Positions 37,186 to 49,089 of a stretch of DNA of 64,000 bases are shown here, in pieces (the stretch's first letter is position 1; every line of letters begins with the position of its first letter). This DNA is from Juglans regia (lineage: Eukaryota > Streptophyta > Magnoliopsida > Fagales > Juglandaceae): assembly GCF_001411555.2 (NCBI RefSeq), contig NC_049905.1, forward strand, positions 17,598,097-17,662,096, in the 5' to 3' direction. The notes below the pieces were generated by a model, which saw only the letters and a list, made by a program, of their open reading frames with translations, was not told the origin of the DNA and did no database searches. A program made the position numbers and the translations under genes.

Positions 37186-38972
37186 TCTTTGATAAAGATA
37201 ATTGTGGTGCCGTAAAAAAATAAACATATTGGTTACCAGAAACTAACTAAAGTTAGGTACGTAGATACCTCTCTTGTCAAGGGTAGTGATCTCCATCACT
37301 TTCAAGACAAAAAAAAAAAAAAAAAAAAATGTTTCGTAATGAAGTTTTGATATATGACTCAATAAGATTACAAATATGTCATGTAATGAATGCTTTGATG
37401 CAAAACAATATATATGGTTAAGACATTTTTTCGATGTGAGGGTAGTCATAAAAAGTTTTAAACATAAAATATAAACGATTAATTTTTTCTTTTAATTTAA
37501 ATTTTTAAGATAAATGATAATTTTATATAATATTAGAGTAGAAATTCTCGACTCGAATCTTAACTCTATATTTCATCCTATTTAATTAAATATTATATTT
37601 GGTGGAGGTCACTAATAGAATGAGAGTCTGACTCAGACGTGAGCATCTTTCTAATTTCATCAAGCTTAATTAAATTGACATATTCCTATTAGTTTAAGAT
37701 TTGGGACAAGTGATAATTTAACAGAAGCTAACCCATTCGCCTCCCAGCCTTAAAAAAATAGTTTTTCCCTCTCAAAAAGTCATAATAATTATTTTATTCT
37801 TCAAAAATAAATAAATAAAAGGAAACCAAAACAAAACAAAACCTTTCCCTATCCCTAATGATATTTTTAAGAAATTCTATAATTTTAAAATAACACTTAA
37901 TCACTCAAAATCTTACCCAAACCTCTCCCCTATCATAAAAAAAGTTCTAAAAATTAATCAGTCTACAAAAAAATCAAATTACCCCCAAACCCTAAAACTT
38001 TGAAAAAACTCATAAAGTCTCTTAAAAGAATCTATAAGAAAAAACATACAAATTTCTATAATTTATAATGCATGATCTCATGTTGTGCTCTAAGCTAGCT
38101 TCTTCAAATTGGTGAACATGTTGCTTTTAATATATTCAATTATGGTTTATGTATTCACTTTTGCATTAATATTATATATGAAGACATACATTATTATAGG
38201 CATGAAATTATTATTATTATTATAATATAAGATCCCCCCCTCCCTCCCCCAAAGATAAAATCCTAGCTTGATCTCTACCACTTCCTCTAGTCATAAAAAT
38301 TCTCATCAAAGGTATATTTATATTCATTTATTCATTCACGGCCATTTGCAATTAAAATGAATTTTTAACGATAAAAACCCCATTTCAATAAAAAAAAAAT
38401 TATGTCGTATAAGTGATATTATTAAGAAAAATTATTTTCATCAATTATTATTCACCACACACTCCATATCTTATGAAAAAACATTCATAACTTATGAAAA
38501 ACACATCCACACCTGATGACAAAACTTATATAAATATAAGGTGTGAGAATAAATAATGACTAATACATAATACTAAATCTCTATTATAATACAATAATCC
38601 CAGTTTATAAAGTTAGGCCAAACAAGTCCCTCATGTTTTAGCACTCTTTTTACCGAGAGAGAGAGAGAGAGAGAGATGCTTTCTGAGAATGTATAATTTG
38701 GGAGCCTGAAATTTGACTTCGATTTTTCATGATATTCTTTTACTTAAGTTTTATAGTTGACCGATCCACTAAAAAAACCTCGAGTGTTATTAGTTGTTGA
38801 GCCAACCATGCATTATAATTTTCTGGTCCAATATTATTTTGAAAGAGACAGAACCATAAATAATGATTATCTGTTTTTGATAAAAAAAAAACTGAAAAAT
38901 CTCTGTTGAATAGTTGTCTTTCATGCATGTTTACTTATCCTCTAAATTAAAAGCGAAGACTGACCTGCACCC

Positions 38973-39010
<38 letters not shown>

Positions 39011-39534
39011 AATATATATATATATATATATATTGTTAATTGTCACATTTAACACGAGGCAATATTTGTACACATTACATCATTGTCACCCACCACCTTC
39101 AACGTACAAAATTCAAATCAAACTTGGAAATTGAACTCTCTCTCTCATCTCTCTCTCTCATCTCTCTCTTTTTTAAGTATGATTCATTAACAACTTGAAC
39201 AAATTAATTAAGCCACCTTCTCTTTTCGCCAGTTACTTCTCTTAAATTTATTTAACACCTAGCTAGTATTGATTAGAAGCACAAAATTAACATCTAGTGG
39301 CATCTTGGTTAGGGAGGGCGGACCAAGATCATATAAAACATAAAAATGAATAAAAGGAGTGTTAAAAATAAATAAAGCTAATCATTTAATTATATTCTAA
39401 AGATGAATAAATATATGCAACATTTTGGACGGACCAAGCTCTTAAAATGAATTATATATGAGCACTTTGAGATTTTATAACTAACAATCTCAACTATAAT
39501 TATAATATTCAAATGCATTAATATTCATTTGGAC

Positions 39535-40085
39535 AATTGATGCTACACAGCCGCCTAGTTCTTACCGTTGGGCTAATCGCTAGTTCACTATTTTTAACAT
39601 TTTTTAAATGGATGGTACTATGTCTGTCCCTTCCATCTCCTTCTACCGTTAAGCATAATTAGTTTTTTTTTTTTTTTGGTTATCTTTTTTACATGTATAA
39701 TTTTTACACTTTTAAATGCTTTTAAAAAAATTCACAATATTATTAAAAAATATTTTCTTAAGCACTAAGTAAAAATAAAATAAAAAATCACAGCAATAAC
39801 AACAAGCTGTAAGAACCAATGATAAGAATATCATTTTTCTTAATTTTTAGGACAGTACTATAGCCACCATTGGTTCCCGCTAATTATTTTAGTATTTTGT
39901 TTTAGTATTTTTTTATATGTATTTTTGTAACACTTTTAAATAATTTTTTTTTAAAAAAAATCATAATATTATTAAAAAAAATACTTATTATTTAATCACG
40001 AAGAAAAAATAAAAAATAAAAATATGCCAGCGGTAGCTCCTAGATGGAGCTGAGAGTGGTGGGACTAGTATTATCCATTTTAAAT
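39535..40085. mobile_element. Fold-back repeats of the ATTAAGTAA-core family (two copies)
   Basis: Two adjacent or nested units, about 39535-39850 and 39850-40085. Each has a GC-richer end (GCCGCCTAGTTCTTACCG and GCGGTAGCTCCTAGATGGAG are examples) and an AT core with TTTTTAATAATATT and ATTAAGTA-like words. The same core appears at 42447-42665 and 47735-48975. Confidence 0.45.
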
Positions 40086-40265
40086 ATTTTTTTAAAAAAA
40101 ATTACACAATTTCATTGATGGTAATTACTTCTTTAAACATTAGAAAAAAAAATTAAAAATAAAATTAAAATACACTAACAGTCAAACCTAGGAGGCAAAT
40201 CTGGGAGCTAACAAGCATTTTCCTATTTATTTATACTTCCATTTCATAGATAACTAAGCTTAGGG

Positions 40266-41184
40266 GATGTTTTTCCGCAGCCAACGTTTCTTAGAGAGAG
40301 AATGTCTATCTTCTCTCTAAAGTAAACCCATTTCCATGAGAACCATCGCCGGAGAGGAGGGTGCCTTCTCTCTTTTTCCTTTTCATTTCTGCACTGTATA
40401 TACACTTTCAAGGTAGTTTTTTTTCCCTCATCCCTCCACTGGTTCGGTTTTGGTGAGATCTGCTGCTCTCCGGCCATCATCCGCCTACACACGCCCCACC
40501 ACCCCATCCTACAGCCACTGATCTACTGGGATGATGTGGAGTCACACCAAAAAGGTCGGCGCATGGCCCTCACGTGCGGCTTGTTTCCGCGTGTGTTCCC
40601 CACGAGCCACGCCGCGCCACCCCGCCCCTCTGCGCAACGATGTTTCTTATGGTTACATGCGTTGTACCAGCAGTTTCGTCTAGCGGAGATCTTTTAGATT
40701 TGGGCCACCCAAGCTCCATCCCATTGGTGCGTGGCTGCCACGTGCCATCATAGGAGCGCGAAAATGCATTTTATCAGAAGATCAGTCTACTCGATGCCGG
40801 ATTTCTCACTATGTTATCGCTTTCCCCAAACCGTGATCTTGAAGAAGTGTCCGAGGATCTCTCTAAAAATTATCTCAAGACAATAAGCAATAGTGTACCC
40901 GCCACTCTCATCGCTTTCAGTGGAGGTTCCACCACTAAAGCGGTGGTTCCATTGTTCACAATGTTTTGCGAACAACTTATTTCCTTCTTTTAAGATGACG
41001 TCCTCTTTGTAGGACTTGGGTGACGACCAAGAAATTGGTCGTAAAAACTTATTTTTTTTTATCCACCACTTTGCACTGTTGTTATTGTTCTGAGGTGTTT
41101 GTTGGGGAACCCACCCCCTCCTCTTGTATCATATTTTTTAATGAAATATATTTGCTTGCTTAAAAAAAATATAAAAAAAAAAAA
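40266..41184 (+). mobile_element. GC-rich poly(A) retroposon, LINE-related, 0.92 kb
   Basis: It ends in an A-rich tail (about 41161-41184). Flanking direct repeats are AACTAAGCTTAGGG at 40252-40265 and AACTAAGCATAGGG at 41185-41198, 14 bp with one mismatch, which is a retroposition hallmark. The last 120 bp (GGTGTTTGTTGGGGA ... AATGAAATATATTTGCTTGC) resemble the LINE tail found in antisense at 44525-44617. The middle is GC-rich, and a 60-codon frame at 40811-40993 starts MLSLSPNRDLEEVSEDLSKN, which could be the beginning of a LINE ORF1. No reverse transcriptase is present. The reading I prefer is a LINE that kept its 5' leader and 3' end but lost the coding middle. A captured transcript is the alternative. 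Confidence 0.68.
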
Positions 41185-41277
41185 AACTAAGCATAGGGAG
41201 ATTTGATCCCGAATATAGATCCGACATCCACTAACTACGAACAACAATAGTTAGGACTATTGTTAAATAGTGCCCTT

Positions 41278-41770
41278 AGAGCATCTACATTGGTCTATAC
41301 ATATGTATATGCAAAGTCATATTTACATATTATGACTCTAAAATCCTTTACATTGGTTTATGTGTATCCAAATATTTAACTAGCTATGAACAATGCTTAT
41401 CTAAATTTGGATAACTATTATTCACTCCACAAAACATATTTTAATCATTATTTCTCTCTTCTCATACACTCTCTCTCACAATCTTTTCCTTTTCTCCCTA
41501 CTTCAATAATACAATAAACATTCACTTGCATATTCATTTTATTATTATAATATATTATATATATTTAATATAATATATAAAAAAATTATATTTTTTATTA
41601 TTACATTTGTATTCTTAATGTCAAATGTATGTAGTGGATGCTAATTGTAAAATAAATATAAAATAATTAATTTTAGCAAAAAGTTAATAATAATAAAATA
41701 TTATTTTGTCTTAAATATGCATAAGCCAATGTGAGAATTTTGTTTGAATGACAAAGTGGTTATGCAAAAG
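41278..41770. mobile_element. MITE with GAGCATCTACATTGG end
   Basis: The left end, GAGCATCTACATTGGTCTAT, and the right region, ATGCATAAGCCAATGTGAGA, are inverted counterparts, with TATGCAAA-type words on both sides. The core is AT-rich. GAGCATC..CATTGG ends are common in plant MITEs. The right boundary is approximate. Confidence 0.5.
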
Positions 41771-41789
41771 AAGTGATTTTGCATAAGCA

Positions 41790-42180
41790 TATCAATATTT
41801 TTAATCTCGTATCGTATCGGTCGGTACGGTCGAAATTTTCTGTACTAGCCACTGGGCCAATACAGGTATCATATACATTTCGTACCAACTCAAATACCGG
41901 TTGTACCGATCGTATCGGCCTATACTGGCCGATATTTAAGCCTTCAATTTTTTTTTTTTTTCAAACTACAAGCTTATTTTTTGACTCTCAATTTAGACTA
42001 AACTATTTATAATTTATATATATATACTTATATATAATTTATTCATATATAGACTATTATTTTGGAATATAATTTATATATAATTTATTCTTATATCGAC
42101 TATCTCGAAACGATACTGGTATCGAAATATTTCGTTCTAGTGTTTTGACGGGTACGTCATTTGGTATGGTATTCAAAGAA
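41790..42180. repeat. Inverted repeat rich in GGTAC/GTATCG words
   Basis: The left side (TATCGTATCGGTCGGTACGG, then CCGGTTGTACCGATCGTATC) and the right side (CGATACTGGTATCGAAATAT, GGGTACGTCATTTGGTATGG) form an imperfect inverted structure around an AT core. It looks like a non-autonomous DNA transposon, but its ends and target duplication are unclear. Confidence 0.45.
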
Positions 42181-42446
42181 TAAATTTCACAACCTCCTCA
42201 CATTGAACACTTTACATTTTTTTAATTTTTACTATTTTTTCTTTTATTAAATATTTATTATATAAATAAAAAATAAATAATTTTAAAAAAATAAACTCAA
42301 AAAAAAAATTTTAAAAAATATTAAAAAATTTAAAAAAAATTTAAAATATAGGCCATGAAGTATGATAGAAATTATGTAATAAAAATGGTATTCAAAATAT
42401 TGATGGATATACATAGACCAATAATAATGGTCTTAATAATGGTCTT

Positions 42447-42665
42447 AGGGTACGGCTACTATGCCGTTCCATTTTGACCGCTAGGCTTATTGTTCAGTGT
42501 AAATTTTTTTTTTTCTTTTCATATTTTTTTTATATATTTAAATATATTTAAAAAATAAAAATATATATAAATCTATTTAAAATTACTTTCTTAATTATTA
42601 AGTAAAAAAAATAAAAATTTAACCAGCGATCATCTTGAAAAGGCAAAATAGTGTTTCTCATGGTC
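42447..42665. mobile_element. MITE, family with CGGCTACTATGCCG end, copy 1
   Basis: The left end, GGGTACGGCTACTATGCCGT, followed by CCATTTTGACCGCT, is the reverse complement of the right end of the copy at 48765-48975. The core has TTTCTTAATTATTAAGTAAA. The right end, AACCAGCGATCATCTTGAAA, is diverged. Confidence 0.6.
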
Positions 42666-44524
42666 TTATTACGTACTATTAGTACTATTGTTGAATAGCT
42701 AGCTAGCTAGAGTCGCTGTCAATCATGTCATGGTGCCCTTCAACAAACAACTCATGAACTTTGGCCGGATATGGACTATGACGTTTATGCCAACTACTGC
42801 CAATATTATTTAATATATATATATAGAGGACTGTTTCAAACATGATGGAAGTGGGCCATATTTTGTACGTCTCTTCTATAGGCTCTAGTTTGTGTTGTCC
42901 TAATATTTGTCGATGTTTAAAACGTGGATAACATGTGAAAAGGCATTATTTTATTAAGTACTTGATCTGTCAAAATATGACTATCATTAAGGGTTGGCAA
43001 GATTGATAGATAGCTGCGTCTCTATACTCTTGCATGCTTTTATATATGAATATATATATATACACCAATAATATTATTCATTATTTTAATTTTTATTATT
43101 TTTTATTATTTTATAATATGTCATTAAATAATTAAAAATTATTTATTATATTTCACTTATAAATTTATAATCTAATGACATATCATAAGATGATGATAGA
43201 AATTAAGATGATGAATAAATTTTTTCTTATATATACATATGTCCAATCAGATTAATAATTTAGATAAGTTTTAAATGGATAAATTGTGTATAATTATTTT
43301 ATAAAAAATTAAATTCTACTATAAAAAAGCATTAAATTCTACTATAAATTGTTAGTGTTCCTATCATACGATCAATACTTACTTGTTGCTTGTTCATAAT
43401 TACTTAAATCTCCATGTAGTTGTTTGTACACCACTTGTCAACTCCATAGAGAGTCCTTACATGAAACACTATTATATTTATGAGTTATGAAGTTGAACTT
43501 TTTGCTTGAGACGTTCATGATGTTGCATGTGTCAATGTTAGTTGTAAGATAGTTATGGCTTGGAGAACACACACATTCTATGAATTGCTATAAGTGAATT
43601 GATCTTGATGGGATTATTAAAATCCTTATATTGTTTTGATATGTGAATCTAGAAAGTGTGAATTGATGTTATGTTTTTAGTGATTTTCATTAGTATCTTT
43701 CATTTCTCTTGCATAGAAATTGCTAGAGACTAGTAATAAACAAATTGAGGGGTGTGATGAGTGTACGAAAGTGCACTCTAAATACACTATTATTGGACTA
43801 GAATTCTAAAATGTGAATAGAAATTATAAGAATTAATTTGTATTCTTGAACTTAGGTTCTATTTATTTTGAGATATTACAAAGCACATTTTTTTATATTT
43901 AATTTCAGAGTCCATAAAATATGATGCTAAAGCCCAATCAAATGAGAGCCAAAGCCCATTAAAAGAAAGATGCAAGCCCATTATGTTTATTCTCTCTTAT
44001 TGAGCGCCTCCAACAACTTCAAGGTTCAGGAGTACTCATATTTCATTAATTTGAAGAATGAGCTGGAACTACTACTCAAATGTTGCACGTTTCGAATTCG
44101 AAAGGGAGTTGAACGGGCGCCAAAATGTGAGGGTCCAAGATTTGCTAAATAGATCTAATCTCCAGTGAAAATTTAAAAGGAAACGAAACACTTAGTAGTT
44201 GGTTAATTTGACTTGGTTAAGATGAGGATAGTTTTCGGCAGAGAGAGGATAAGATTTGGCTGATCTGCGAAATTCAAAGGAATTTTTGAATTGGGATAAT
44301 TCCCAATTGTTTCAATGAGCAGGACTTTCCAACATGTGGAAGACTTTTCAAAGATATATTGATACATTAATTAGTGTATTTGTGAAAACATGTTGGTATA
44401 TTAATTAATATATTTGCATAAAATATGTTGGTATGTTAGTGTATTTGTGAAAAAATGTTGGTATGTTAAGTGTATTTGTGAAAATACAAGAAAATCATTT
44501 AGCCAGCTTGTTATAGTGGACGAT

Positions 44525-44617
44525 TTTTTTGTAAAGCAAGCATTTTATTGATAACAAGATCAAAATGGATACAAAAATAGGGATGAGATCCCCAACAAAC
44601 ACCCCCTGCGTCTCAAA
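44525..44617 (-). mobile_element. LINE 3' end fragment
   Basis: Read on the - strand, about 90 bp starting near GGTGTTTGTTGGGGATCTCA and passing AATAAAATGCTTGCTTTAC ends in a short poly(A), seen as a T run at about 44525-44531. It is similar to the tail of the retroposon at 40266-41184. It is strongly 5'-truncated. Confidence 0.55.
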
Positions 44618-44980
44618 ATACATAATTTTGAAAAAGGAGAATTTAAACTCAATAAATTAGTTCTCAGAAACCATGCATGGCAATTCTTGATCAATTTAAT
44701 GAAACTAAAAGTTCTCTCTTAATTTTAGATAATTTAATGTGGGATGTTTTGATGAAGGGTCCTAACGGGTTCCCTAAGGGGTTAATGCAGTATTTAAATA
44801 TTCATCACATTTATTCTACATTTTATTGCTTTGATTGATGATCAGAATATTGTTATAGCCAAGAACTGTTAAAGGAAGATTGAAATGTGAACGGTAGATT
44901 ATTAAAAACAAATACTCCTCACACTTATGATCTCCACGTTCAATTAAAAGTATAAATAAAAATAAAGATTATCAAATTAA

Positions 44981-45120
44981 CACTACAAGAAAATTTCTTA
45001 TTTGTGGTTAGTTATTTCCTGCGAAAATGCTTATTTTTTGTCAAAATGTGTTTGTTTTCATTGCAAATAGTTATTCTCATCGTAAATAATTCGTCACAAA
45101 TACTCATTTTTCTTGTAGTA
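44981..45120. mobile_element. CACTA-type MITE, copy 3
   Basis: 140 bp from CACTACAAGAAAATTTC to CATTTTTCTTGTAGTA (the final G has become A). It has an exact 3-bp target duplication, TAA, on both sides, as expected for CACTA elements. It is the same length as, and clearly similar to, the copy at 24868-25007. Confidence 0.87.
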
Positions 45121-45626
45121 TAAATTTTAATAGGTCTTGTGATAAAATAAAAAACTGAAATATATTAAGAACACGAAAGTTAAAAAAAAAAAATGAAACC
45201 AAAATTCAAGATTTCCATGTAACTTAATTAAGGAGGGCCAAAAAGAAACTTTTGGTGCGAGCATTTCCATGATGTTCTTTTCTTTTCAATTTTAATTAAA
45301 TTTCAAGCTCCTAGCTAGGAAGGTTAAGTTGACTATAGAACTTGTGATTTTTATTAGCTAATTTTGCACCTTGTACATATTGTCATCTCCAATTTATCTT
45401 TAAGCTCTTTCTCAGTTTTAAGATTCCTAGCTGTGACTCACTTGCTTAAATTCTCGTTCAAGTTCATTATAATTACTTGACTACTTGATTAATTAAGCTC
45501 ATTGACTTCTTCATTGATATTAATGACTCATATATTCATTGACAAAGCCCTAATTTGATTGATAATCCAATATTATTAATGCTGTTGGTTTGTAGGACAG
45601 AATGATGAAAACTATATGGGAGATTG

Positions 45627-45844
45627 GGCAGGTTTGGGGGGTGAGATGAGAATTTTGTATTTTGGTTTAGTGCTTAAAATATTATGTTTTAATATTATTA
45701 TTGTATTGGGATTTGAAAAAATTGAATTGAGATTTGAAAAAGTTGAATTATTTATTATATTTTGTATGAGGATTTGAAAAATGTGTAATGATGAGATGAG
45801 ATGAGATGAGAATTTTGTATCTCATCTCACCCCCCAAACCTGCC
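45627..45844. mobile_element. MITE with perfect 25-bp terminal repeats
   Basis: 218 bp. The left end starts GGCAGGTTTGGGGGGTGAGA and continues TGAGA. The right end is its exact reverse complement (TCTCATCTCACCCCCCAAAC, then CTGCC). The outer ends would form a perfect 25-bp hairpin stem, suggesting a fairly recent insertion. It is the same family as 17535-17803. Confidence 0.85.
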
Positions 45845-45982
45845 AGTTGCCTAAAACTTTCAGGAAATTATTTGTACGGTTCTAAGTTTTGCAATTTTTG
45901 TATATTTTCTTTTTTTGAAAAAAATGGGCACATTTGAAGCTCACATAAAAAAAACATATTTTTAATAAAAAATTTTATATAC

Positions 45983-46109
45983 AGTCATTTTTGCATACTC
46001 TTTATGCACTCTACTGATATGATTGACTGCATCACTTTTTTGATATTATAAAATAAATGTTGAGTTCTGCCACATCAGTGGAGCATGTAAAGAGTATGCA
46101 AAAGTGACT
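45983..46109. mobile_element. Short fold-back MITE
   Basis: 127 bp. The left arm, AGTCATTTTTGCATACTCTT, pairs with the right arm, AAGAGTATGCAAAAGTGACT, with one or two mismatches, and the pairing extends inward through the CCACTGATGT/CTACTGATAT region. It has no coding capacity. Confidence 0.75.
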
Positions 46110-46433
46110 AATATAGTATTGCTCTATTTTAATAGTAGATTTTACTTGTTCTTAAAAGAAGTATACAAGATTTTCACATTTTAAGACTGTATTTTACTTT
46201 TAGTTATTTATTTGTAGTGTGATCCCAATTAACATAGCACTGTTCACATGTCGACTCTTCAACTACTTTTAAAACTCGGGCATGCTTTTACACACCTAAT
46301 TGCTCTCTAAAAATTAATTAATATTATGAGACTCTGTCTATTATAATAAGTAGCTATCTAACTGTGAATAGTAATTTTTACCTTTTTTTCGTTAACTTTT
46401 CTTTTTTTTTTTCGTTAAGTCTGTTAAATATTA

Positions 46434-46600
46434 TTTTACCAAAAGGTCCTTAAACCTTTTACTATTTGACGTGTAATTCTCTTGTAGAATTTAATGAAGG
46501 ATCTTATTTTATCAAAAGGTCCTTAAGACCTTTGACCATTTGACGTGTAGCTTTCTTGTAGAATTTAATGAAGGATTATGTTTTACCAAAATGCCCTGAC
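46434..46600. repeat. Tandem repeat, 73-74 bp period, 2.2 copies
   Basis: TTTTACCAAAAGGTCCTTAA begins at 46434, again at 46507 (TTTTATCAAAAGG...), and a third partial copy at 46581 (TTTTACCAAAATG). GACGTGTA and CTTGTAGAATTTAATGAAGG are shared by the first two. Confidence 0.8.
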
Positions 46601-47734
46601 GTCTCTTTTTCATGTTCTTTTTTTTTTTTTTTTCCTGACAGTATACTCATTTTCCTTTCTTTTTGTTTCAATTTTTTTAAAATAAAAAACTAATCATATT
46701 TTATTATTATATAGAGAATAAATAAATCATCTAATATAGATACAAACTAATGCTCATACTTTACTGAAGTTTAGATTTTTTTAATCTTAATTTTTTTTCT
46801 TTTTTTAATCTTATATTTTCTTTTTTCACATAAATAAATTATTGATTTTTTTATATATATTTTTTTATTTAAATCGTTATATGTGCACCCAAAACTAACA
46901 CACCAAACACCGTTTCCTAATATATCAGAACAACTATATTATATCAAGGAATATTCTCTTTCGCAACATTAGTCGCTTACATTCTAGCCTTTTTTATTTT
47001 TATTTATAAACTTCTTAATATAATGTAAGAAATCTTAACAGTCAGCACAAGAGTACCACGTGGACTTGATAAATGCCTTACGTGTCTTCTATCCCGACGT
47101 CATGGATAAACAAATATAAATATATATATATATATATATTTATATATGCTATCTTTAGCTTTTCTTGTTTGATTTTAAATTCCTTAAAAGCATTCCTAAT
47201 GACTTATGCTTCTACATATTCATCTTTATATTTATATAATATCTTTTTGAATTAGTCTATATTAAATTATGCATCTTCAAAATTTTACATAACTTTGAAT
47301 AGTTTTTCTTTAAATTTAAAGAAATACTATTCACTCTCTAAATATTATTTTACTATTTTTTCTCTATCCTACCCATCTCAATAGCAGCTTTTAAAACATG
47401 AAATTTGTATTAAGTTGATAATACAAAGTATTTTTAATACAAGTTAATATTTATTGATAAAATTACTCATTTTAATATATGAAATTGGTAATATTTGGAT
47501 ATATGGAATTGATATTTTTGAACACATGTTAAATAATAGAATTTGCAGTGAGTGCTAATTGGAAAAAATATATATATATATATATATAAATAATTTAAGA
47601 TTTAGGAAAAAAATAAAAAATAAAAAATTTTTATTATTATTTGGTCCAAAGATGCATAATTCAATATGAGAGTTTTTCTTTATATACAAAATCAATCTTT
47701 AAAAGATGTGATTTTGAAAATGCATATAGAGAAG

Positions 47735-47955
47735 AGTAAAGTTACTCTCATCGCTCCCGGTCCCGCTATATATATTTTTAATATTTTTTTACTTAATGAT
47801 TAAGTAAGTATTTTTTAATGATATTATAATTTTTTTTTTAAAAAAATATTTTTCAGTGTTAAAAAAATACATGTATAAAAAAGTAAAATAAAATAAAAAA
47901 CACAATATTTTACACTAACGGTGACTCTCAGTGAGACTGGGAGCGGGGCTGTAGA
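47735..47955. mobile_element. Fold-back MITE of the ATTAAGTAA-core family
   Basis: The left side (ACTCTCATCGCTCCCGGTCC) and the right side (GTGACTCTCAGTGAGACTGG, then GAGCGGGGC) are imperfect inverted repeats. The core contains TACTTAATGATTAAGTAAGT, itself a small palindrome. Confidence 0.6.
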
Positions 47956-47991
47956 GCCACCCTATAGAGAAACCAATGTTAGTGCTCTTAG

Positions 47992-48141
47992 GCCTAGTTT
48001 GGGAATACTCCACTACTATTTATTATATTATTATTATTTTTTACCTACTTTTTATTACTATTTATTACTATTCAATAATATTTCATTACTTTTTTACTAC
48101 TATTGACATAATATCTGAGATCATCTTACTACTCAAATGCA
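47992..48141. mobile_element. Diverged MITE with GTTTGGGAATA end
   Basis: The left end, GGCCTAGTTTGGGAATACTC, matches the type at 6492-6633. The right end (CTTACTACTCAAATGC) is a weak inverse. The core is TATTACTATTTATTACTATT low complexity, again like 6492-6633 in the other orientation. Confidence 0.45.
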
Positions 48142-48515
48142 ACCTCAATCTGCATTCAGATGTGAAGATAAGTTAAGTTAAGTTGTGAATAGTAATATTT
48201 TATGAATTCCATTGAAATGGTATAATTTTTTTAAATTGAGATGAGTTTAACTTTTTAGATTGAAATGTATGACTTAGGTTGAGATAAATTTAATTTTTTT
48301 ATAAAAAGTTAAAAAAATGGTGAATTTTATTAAAAATTCCTTTAAGATAAATTGAAATGAGTTGAGTTTAATTCAATAACTAAACACAATGTTAATAGAG
48401 TTTTGATTTATATCATATTTAAATAGAATTATAATAACAAATGATAAATAGAATTTTCTTATAATATTAATAATAAAGAAAAACATTTCTCTTATATTAT
48501 ATATTGAATAAAACT

Positions 48516-48742
48516 AGTCCGTCGGCCTAATTCTCTCGTCAAGTTTGACCGTTTGTCAAAAAAAAAAATTTTTATTTAATAATTATTTAATAATTTTAAA
48601 TATATTGAAGTATTTTTTTATTTTTTTGAAATATTTAAAAATATTAAAAAAAATATAAATAAAAAAATTAAATAAAAATAACACTAATTTTACACTAGCG
48701 GTCACTTGCAGCAGTAAGCTGCAAGCGGCACGCTAGCTGTAC
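48516..48742. mobile_element. Fold-back MITE of the GACCG family
   Basis: The left side has TTTGACCGTTTGTCAAAAA and the right side has ACACTAGCGGTCACTTGCAG. The core is TTTAATAATTATTTAATAAT. It is related to the neighbouring copy at 48765-48975. Confidence 0.5.
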
Positions 48743-48764
48743 TCATTATATATTGAAAAAGGCT

Positions 48765-48975
48765 AATTTGCCTCCCCATTTTGTCCATTCAATTTGACCG
48801 TTGGTCAAAATTTTTTTTTTTATTTAGTGATTAAGGAAGTGTTTTTAAATGTATTAGTGTATTTTTTTTATTTTTTAAATATATTTAAATATGTAAAAAA
48901 AAATGAAAAGAAAAAAAAAAAAAAAAAAGATACCGCCCAGCGGTCAAAATGGAGCGGCATAGTAGCCGCACCCTT
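48765..48975. mobile_element. MITE, CGGCTACTATGCCG family, copy 2, beside the P450 promoter
   Basis: The left side is CATTCAATTTGACCGTTGGT and the right side is CAGCGGTCAAAATGGAGCGG followed by CATAGTAGCCGCACCC. The right end is the reverse complement of the start of the copy at 42447. It ends about 115 bp before the first G-box upstream of the CYP94C1-like gene. Confidence 0.62.
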
Positions 48976-49089
48976 TTATATTTTGACAAATACTGTGTAT
49001 CAGATACTAGAATAGTAAAATTCGTACTCACGACTGAGTTAGTGTTGGCAAGTCGGAAGGGACAGGGAGAAAAGAAATGAAAAAAAGAG

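Larger units (their letters stand above)
35490..40251. other. AT-rich intergenic region
   Basis: No gene is supported. It contains poly(A) runs at about 36018-36034 and 37311-37329, CT/GA microsatellites at about 38656-38676 and 38977-39007, a diverged hAT-like element at about 36690-37185, and fold-back MITE-like repeats at about 39535-40200 (separate entries). Confidence 0.6.
42666..47734. other. AT-rich intergenic region with scattered small elements
   Basis: No gene is supported. It includes a LINE tail (44525-44617), a CACTA MITE (44981-45120), a perfect fold-back MITE (45627-45844), a small fold-back (45983-46109) and a 74-bp tandem repeat (46434-46600). The stretch 43757-44160 (starting TGATGAGTGTACGAAAGTGC) looks like decayed retroelement sequence that I cannot place. 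Confidence 0.55.
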
